64,000 nt of DNA from Cristatella mucedo. Taxonomy: Eukaryota; Bryozoa; Phylactolaemata; Cristatellidae. The notes under the pieces were generated by a model. It searched no databases. It was not told the DNA's origin and was given only the letters and a program-made list of their open reading frames with translations. Made by a program: the position numbers and the translations under genes. Below, one piece after another: positions 58,379 to 64,000 of the stretch. How positions within the stretch are numbered: the first letter of the stretch is position 1; each line of letters begins with the position of its first letter. The stretch is from the NCBI GenBank assembly GCA_009760855.2, contig WPIO01000007.1, positions 10,666,001-10,730,000 of the forward strand, given 5' to 3'.

Positions 58379-59699
58379 TGCTATTTTTTATGGCACGCGA
58401 CCTCTTATCTGTTCTGCAGTCAAAATCAGAAATGTTTTGATTTTACTTAAAATTTAAAGTTTTGTGAACTGGTTACTGTTTTGTAATACCAACTATGGTA
58501 CTGATAAGATGCACCTGGCTTTTTAAATTTTCCTTCACAATCTACTTATAAATTAAAACTTCCTCGATTAACCCCCTAAGCAAACATTGCTTGGTGATGT
58601 CATTGCTGAACGATTCCAGGACGAAGACGAAATTGGCATCCACTATTTCCGACAGAGACCAGGTTCTTGATAAACGTGACCTATGCAAGCTGCGGTAAAG
58701 GCTATAGCTCACCAAAGGTTAAAATTGCTGAGCAGGTCATTTAAACGGTACCTGCCATCTTGAAAGCGCTACGTATATCCAGCGTCAGCCATGGCATACA
58801 ATTCAAAGTTCGACGCTACATAGCACAACTCAATTTCCTAGCTCGAACCCTAACTGACTGCATAACTTATTGACAACTACGCGAGTCTCGCTTGTTATGG
58901 CGTCAAGCCATAGCTTAAGACATACCGGTTCCTAGTCGTTGTAATTCAGGAACCACAAAGAATATCTAGGCTTATATAAGTTATATAAAAGTTATAATCG
59001 GACCTTCGCAGCATGGCGATTTCCAGCGTTTCATTATGCTTGCTAGCAAATGGATGACAGCGAGTTGAGCGCTTTGATATTCAAATTGACGATGTGTTAT
59101 TACGACGCTTACACTTGGCATCGAGGAAGTAGCGCGCCTGAAACTTGGATGTGAGGCATTGGGCAATATCAATAAAGGCGGTAGATGATTTTGCAACATT
59201 CTTACACGAAAGCTGTACCTATGGTGGTAGCCTCCGATGGAATTGAGGCTACATGAAAGGACTTGCCCTACTGGTAATGGATATAAAGTGAAGTACCTGA
59301 GGTTTGTAATCGAATATACGTTACCCTGTATAGACCGGCAGGTTTTTACCGGCATCAGATATACAGCAAAGATTTAAAGCAGATAGAATGGCACGCTGCA
59401 CACCGAGGACGACGAACAGCCTCCAAGCAAGATAAATGTCTCTGGACCCAACTTGCTTAGCAAATAACACCAGATAGGTTTGGACTATTTATTTTTGGCT
59501 GTCAGTTGATAAAAGACAAACTTACTCTACGGCTTCTGGTATCATGGAAAGACATGGCGAGGCCGACGAATGAGAGCTTTTTCAACATTAATCTGGGACG
59601 GCTCTCATGTCGATGTGGATAACCTCTTGGCGTCGCTCAGCCTGGTGAACGATTGCAGAAACACCAAGATCGGCTCGGTGGACACCATGTACACGATAC
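58379..59699. other. No recognisable feature
   Basis: Interrupted frames at 59020-59350 and 59560-59700 look faintly protein-like but match nothing known to me. Confidence 0.4.
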
Positions 59700-59862
59700 T
59701 CATATAAGAAAAACTGCCTCTTTGTATCACGTCAGAGGAGCCTTTACGCAATCACCACCGCTTGCAGTGGCAATATTGGATCGCTCACGGCAGGATTCGG
59801 ACCAACAACCAAGGTTGTGAAAACCAATCGCCTTACCTAGTGTGCCATCACTCTACCGGTGT
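59700..59862 (-). mobile_element. SINE-B copy
   Basis: Minus strand: GGCACACTAGGTAAGGCGAT, hairpin CACAACCTTGGTTGTTG, degraded B box, then GTGAGCGATCC and the tail with TGATACAAAGAGGC. Confidence 0.78.
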
Positions 59863-60323
59863 ACCCGCAAAATCTGTCGATCAACATTGCGGTACTGAGC
59901 TCTCTACACAGCTCTGGGGCAGCAAATAGTGACAATAAGGTTGCAGAAATCAATCGCACTTATCAAAAGCTAAATTTGAGGTGGACTCTCTGGCTGGATG
60001 GTTATGAAATACACCATCTAAGCCGAAGCATCTCGAAGAGGCCCAATCCATATCTGACAATAAGTATTTGAAGGTGCTTTTTCTACAAGAAATTCTACAG
60101 GGAAATTTCGCAGCTTTGCAGCCTTATCTGCTGGCCGTCGACAGATACTATCCTGAACAGACAGCGTCCTACTACCTAGGCTGAGACCGGTTAGCCTGGT
60201 AAGACAGAACTATCGCTGGTTGTGCTCGATCTAACAGATTGCACCAAGCTGTCCAATGCTGTTCTGGGGAGCCTCGAACCATATCCATTGCTGTTGGTTA
60301 AGGGAGCCGGCATAGCCTTTTGA
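59863..60323. other. No recognisable feature
   Basis: Short interrupted frames only. Confidence 0.45.
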
Positions 60324-60460
60324 CAATAATAATAATAATAATGCACTTGATAAAGTGCCCTCAGAGAACTCAATCTCTCTTTAGGCGCTTTACAGTTGAT
60401 GCAAAGGGAAATGCATTTGAATGGTGAGTAATATCATGCTTGATAAACAAAAGCAATAGT
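60324..60460 (-). mobile_element. 5'-truncated LINE 3' end
   Basis: (AAT)n, AAGTGCCCTCAGAGAACTCA, ATCTCTCTTTAGGCGCTTTA, then 3' UTR sequence to about 60460. Confidence 0.82.
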
Positions 60461-63400
60461 TTATAAAAAAAAAGAGTGCTTGGTAAACTACGGCTGATAG
60501 TAAAAGAGCAGGATTTTTAGCCGGTTTGTATGGCTGCAAGAGCCCATTCGTGTAGGACGACCAAGGTAGATGGTGATTTAAAAATATTGTAATGTTTTCT
60601 CATGTCGTTAGAGCCCATTTAAAGAAAACTGAACAAACTTGACAGCCATGCTTCATAATAATTTATTACTAAGTCAATTGTCACATCTTTTCTTTGGCAA
60701 ATAACCTTAACTTTATAAGATTCTGAGACCAATCTAGAAGCCCTACCTGGAGTTCATGGTAGAGGCTTGATTGAATTTTTTGCAAGCTTCAATACAACAG
60801 GGTGAAAAACAATCACAGAAAAAAAACATTTCTGTGAACTAGATAATCTGCCATGGATGATGCAAGAACGAAGCAACGACAAAACACTTGATTGTCAATT
60901 AAAGGATTATTACAACTTGTAAGATGTCGGCATGGTCTCGGTAACCTTTGAACAACTGAGATAATTGCACCAGGGTTGTTTATTTAATGGGAATGGCAAC
61001 TGAGGCACAACACACATCCCATGCAATCATGTACAAGAAGATGGCTAACAAGTGCTAGATTACAAATAATACAATCAGGTCACAAACACATTAGTAAACC
61101 AAGGAATAATCACAAGCTAAGCGAACAGCTAGACTGCTGAAAACGATCGACAAAAGAGAAAAAAGAACGATATAATCATGTCCCTATTCAATCTGACAAG
61201 TGAGATCACAGGGTTACGTACTCACATAGTGAGCAATAACACTCCAAGTGAATGCCTCGACTTAATTGTCACCAAAGTTGTCTTCGGAAGTGCTCGGGGA
61301 AGCACAATTTAAACTCGCATTCCGGGTATATCGCATCTCTGCAGAAGCTCATCAACATGCTGCCGATGGCTGAAGCTTGAAGTCGGAAGGGGGGGCAGGT
61401 TAACACTAGTTCTGACTAGTCAGGTGCTTGAGCATCATGCACCTTGCATCGAGTCTCGGGCAATTTATGCTCTGCTATTGCAACGGTGACTTGATGGTAA
61501 GCTTCTGACAGAATTTCATAAGCAATGCTCCACGGTCTGCATCAAGTTACTCATTCGTGTGTATTCAAGCATCATTTCGTCACTTACGAGCACTTTTGCA
61601 ATCCTCTGCTCTGGGCAACTCGGCCTCTATACGGTGTTCAGGACCGATGCTTCTTCAGATAGCCTGGCAAAACGCAAACACCCTCGGGCCACTTCTAGGC
61701 ACTAGGTTCGAACGCGTTCTGCAGGGGGTGCCAAAGACCGGTTACACGGCCATGCAGGCTGGGCAATGCGGATAATTTCTGCTACTGCTGTATACGGAAC
61801 GACATCTTCTTCCAACATGCTGCTCATGGGACTACTATGAGTACACAGCGAGAGCAGAGCAACGTCCGGCAAGAAATGTTAAGGCAAGGCCGGGTAAGGC
61901 ACTGCACCAAGCACCGGTCCGGGGTCGTCGAAGAAATCGACGGAAGTGACAAACCTGCATCCTCTTACACGATCAATGACAGTTCCTACATCTGCGATCA
62001 CACTTCTTTCCGTTATGGTTACATTGGCAGCCGCCTGTCGTGTCACCAAGTCCCTGGAATGCAATCGGCAACATCAAATATGGCACAAAATCAAGGCAAC
62101 CAATTTAATCTAATCTAAAGGAACAATGTACAAACCTTGAGTTTTACGGCACAAGCAAGCAATGAGCTTCGTTCCCTGCACAGATCAGGAACAATGGTAA
62201 GCGACAGATGCTTGGAGTAAAAATGAGGCCATGAATACAGCTGGCAGCGGTAGTCAAGCCATTTTGTGGGTGTATGAAAGTTAGCAATATCAAATAATTA
62301 TTATTAGCTGTTGTGCATGGTTTGTGTGTCACGTGACTGCAGGCTACTGCCCCAGCAAATAACCAAACTTTAGCAGAGGCAAGAATGTTGGCCACTTCAA
62401 AATTGACTAGTTCCATCTGACTTTAGTCTTCCGAGTCAGAGGTCCAAGCTTCAGTTGCACGGCACGCCTGGTATGACAGCCAGCTCTTTGCATTATTTCT
62501 GCTTGTCATTTGCTGCTCTACTTCCCGAGGACCCTGGTGGGCCCACTGGAAAGCAGCGAAATTAATATCAGTATCGGCAGCAGTAAGAACATGCCACTGC
62601 AAGGGCACCCCACCAATGATCTCTGTGAAGAAGCACAAGTCTTAGGTATTCGAACGCTACATGCACCTGCACTCTGCCATACATGCCTGCGCAGGTCCAC
62701 ATGCAGAAGGAGTAATTACTTGTGTCTAGTTAGCTGTTTGTAGTTCAAGCAAATCTTCAAACACTTGGCTAAATAACACTCATGGCGTTCGGCCATATGC
62801 TTAGATGTTTAAGGCAAGCCAGCAAAACAAGACACAGGCAAAATTGTGCATGGAATGAATAAGCAAAGTAAAACTGCTCTTGGTAAGCCAAACGAGGAAT
62901 ATTGCCAGCAGCTTCGAAGGTCATTATCTCGCAGGCAAACCAATTCCCGAGTAGTGAGCACAGGCAAGCAAGTTCTTTCTCAGCAAGTTGGTGAGCGCTG
63001 CATTGCAGCTGGCTGTGGCCATTAGGAAAGCGAAAAATAAACTAGGTTGCAATGCTGGTCACGTAACCGGCAAGTGATGACTGGTGGCTTTTTACTGCGC
63101 TGCAGCAGCTGAGGAGCCGTCCAGGTATTAGATTGCTGAAAATGGCAGCTAAGGAGAAGGGAGAAACCGAGGCCGACTGCTTGCCATGAAAACAGTACAT
63201 AGACTTTGTGCACACAAAAGTGACTGCACCAATGGGCCATTGATACGGAGAGAGATCTGAGCTCAGTCTCAAGCAGCTCGACGGAGGCGCTTCGAATGGT
63301 CCAGCTAAGCGCTGATCGCTATCACAATGGCACTGCAGCGCAGCATCTCGGACAAGCGGACGTCCACACACAAAAAACACGCTGGCACGCGGATTCACCC

Positions 63401-63632
63401 CGGCTGCTTGCCTGCCTGCACGACACGATGCGCCACAGCTGCCAACCCGGTCGCATGTGGGGCACGAAGAGAAAGGCGCAGCGCAGCTAACGAAAAAAAG
63501 GAGCAAACTTGGTCGGCAAGCACCTGAAGTCGGAGGCACGAGCGAAGCACGTGGCATCAGGGCGAAATGCACCACTGGGACTGGCGACCAGCAGCTGCGC
63601 CCAAGGCGGAACAAAAAAGCGTGCTTGCTCAC
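60461..63632. other. No firm gene; downstream region of RBCK1 copy B
   Basis: Expected to hold the last exon of copy B. The only candidate is an open stretch after a good acceptor (TGCTTCTTCACAG) at 62622 on the minus strand. In phase 0 it begins RSLVGCPCSGM, recalling the GCxC start of the HOIL-1 terminal exon, but it lacks the following CHPxCxxCH and stops at 62518. In another phase it is open to 62423. Confidence 0.35.
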
Positions 63633-63776
63633 CTTGGGGCCCCATCGTGGCATTTTCCTGACCCAGCATACTTCCATCTTGCAGACGGAACACTTGATCC
63701 AGTCGCAGCCGTCCTTCTTTTGAAGCACGATCTGGCAGCCGGGGCACCTCATTGCCCGCTTCCTTTCAATGAGCTT
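63633..63776 (-). CDS. RBCK1: RBCK1/HOIL-1-like gene copy B, RING2 exon
   Basis: 144 nt, 48 codons, phase 0-0, acceptor GCTGTAG|AAG and donor CCCAAG|GTGAGC: the same length and phase as the copy A RING2 exon at 31726-31869. Translation [38 protein letters not shown], then MPRWGPK. By eye 32 of 48 residues match copy A. The catalytic Cys and the Trp two residues after it are kept, so this copy looks closer to canonical HOIL-1. The codons are GC-richer than in copy A. Upstream exons lie beyond base 64000. Intact in frame, so there is no sign that this exon is dead. Confidence 0.9.
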
Positions 63777-64000
63777 CTACAGCAGCGCCCACGTAGGACT
63801 CGCCGCTTGCACAAGTCTGCCACGTGCAGCACGGGCGAGGGCACACTAATCGACAAATATAGCGAATATAGCAGCATGCGCCGAAGAAGGAAAGCAATGC
63901 TGCAACGATTGCGAGTCACGATGCCCTCGGGCAAGGTCGGGCATGGTGGGAGGCTTGACACTCCCCTTCCTCCTTCCACTGCCCACGAGGCTGTAGCCCA

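Overview
The window is nuclear DNA of an animal, most likely an invertebrate. The evidence is intron-split genes for animal proteins, long dinucleotide microsatellites, and many dead copies of a CR1/L2-type LINE and of tRNA-derived SINEs. The phylum cannot be fixed from the sequence. Real coding sequence is only about 2.5 kb of the 64 kb, in short exons that the repeats obscure.

Four genes are supported. (1) PCIF1/CAPAM, the cap-specific N6-adenosine methyltransferase, on the minus strand: four exons between 15.7 and 5.1 kb (WW domain through the conserved helical region). Their splice phases join perfectly, and the gene runs off the left edge before its catalytic part. (2) ATPSCKMT (FAM173 family), the ATP synthase c-subunit lysine methyltransferase: one intronless plus-strand ORF at 21.8-22.4 kb behind a CpG-rich upstream region. 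(3) An RBCK1/HOIL-1-like RBR ubiquitin ligase, copy A, on the minus strand: five exons from 40.2 to 31.7 kb carrying the NZF, RING1, IBR and RING2, all with compatible phases. (4) A second RBCK1-like gene, copy B, of which only the RING2 exon (63.6-63.8 kb, same 144-nt length and phase as in copy A) lies inside the window. The two RBCK1 copies are tandem and in the same orientation.

The rest is repeat-rich intron and intergenic DNA. The dominant LINE has an APE-type endonuclease, a YADD reverse transcriptase and a 3' hairpin followed by (ATT)n. Copies occur in both orientations, one inserted inside another (9.2-12.7 kb) and one inside a hAT transposon (53.1-54.6 kb). Two SINE families were recognised: SINE-A shares the LINE 3' tail, and SINE-B has a palindromic arm next to its B box. 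One SINE-A sits in one unit of a tandem duplication whose sister unit preserves the empty site.

The most useful observations are the hidden PCIF1 and RBCK1 gene models, the RBCK1 tandem duplication with a changed residue beside the catalytic cysteine in copy A, a cryptic NZF-spaced exon upstream of copy A, the LINE/SINE shared 3' end, and the nested insertions. The N-terminal (LTM/UBL) exons of copy A, the last exon of either RBCK1 copy and the first exon of PCIF1 were not found.
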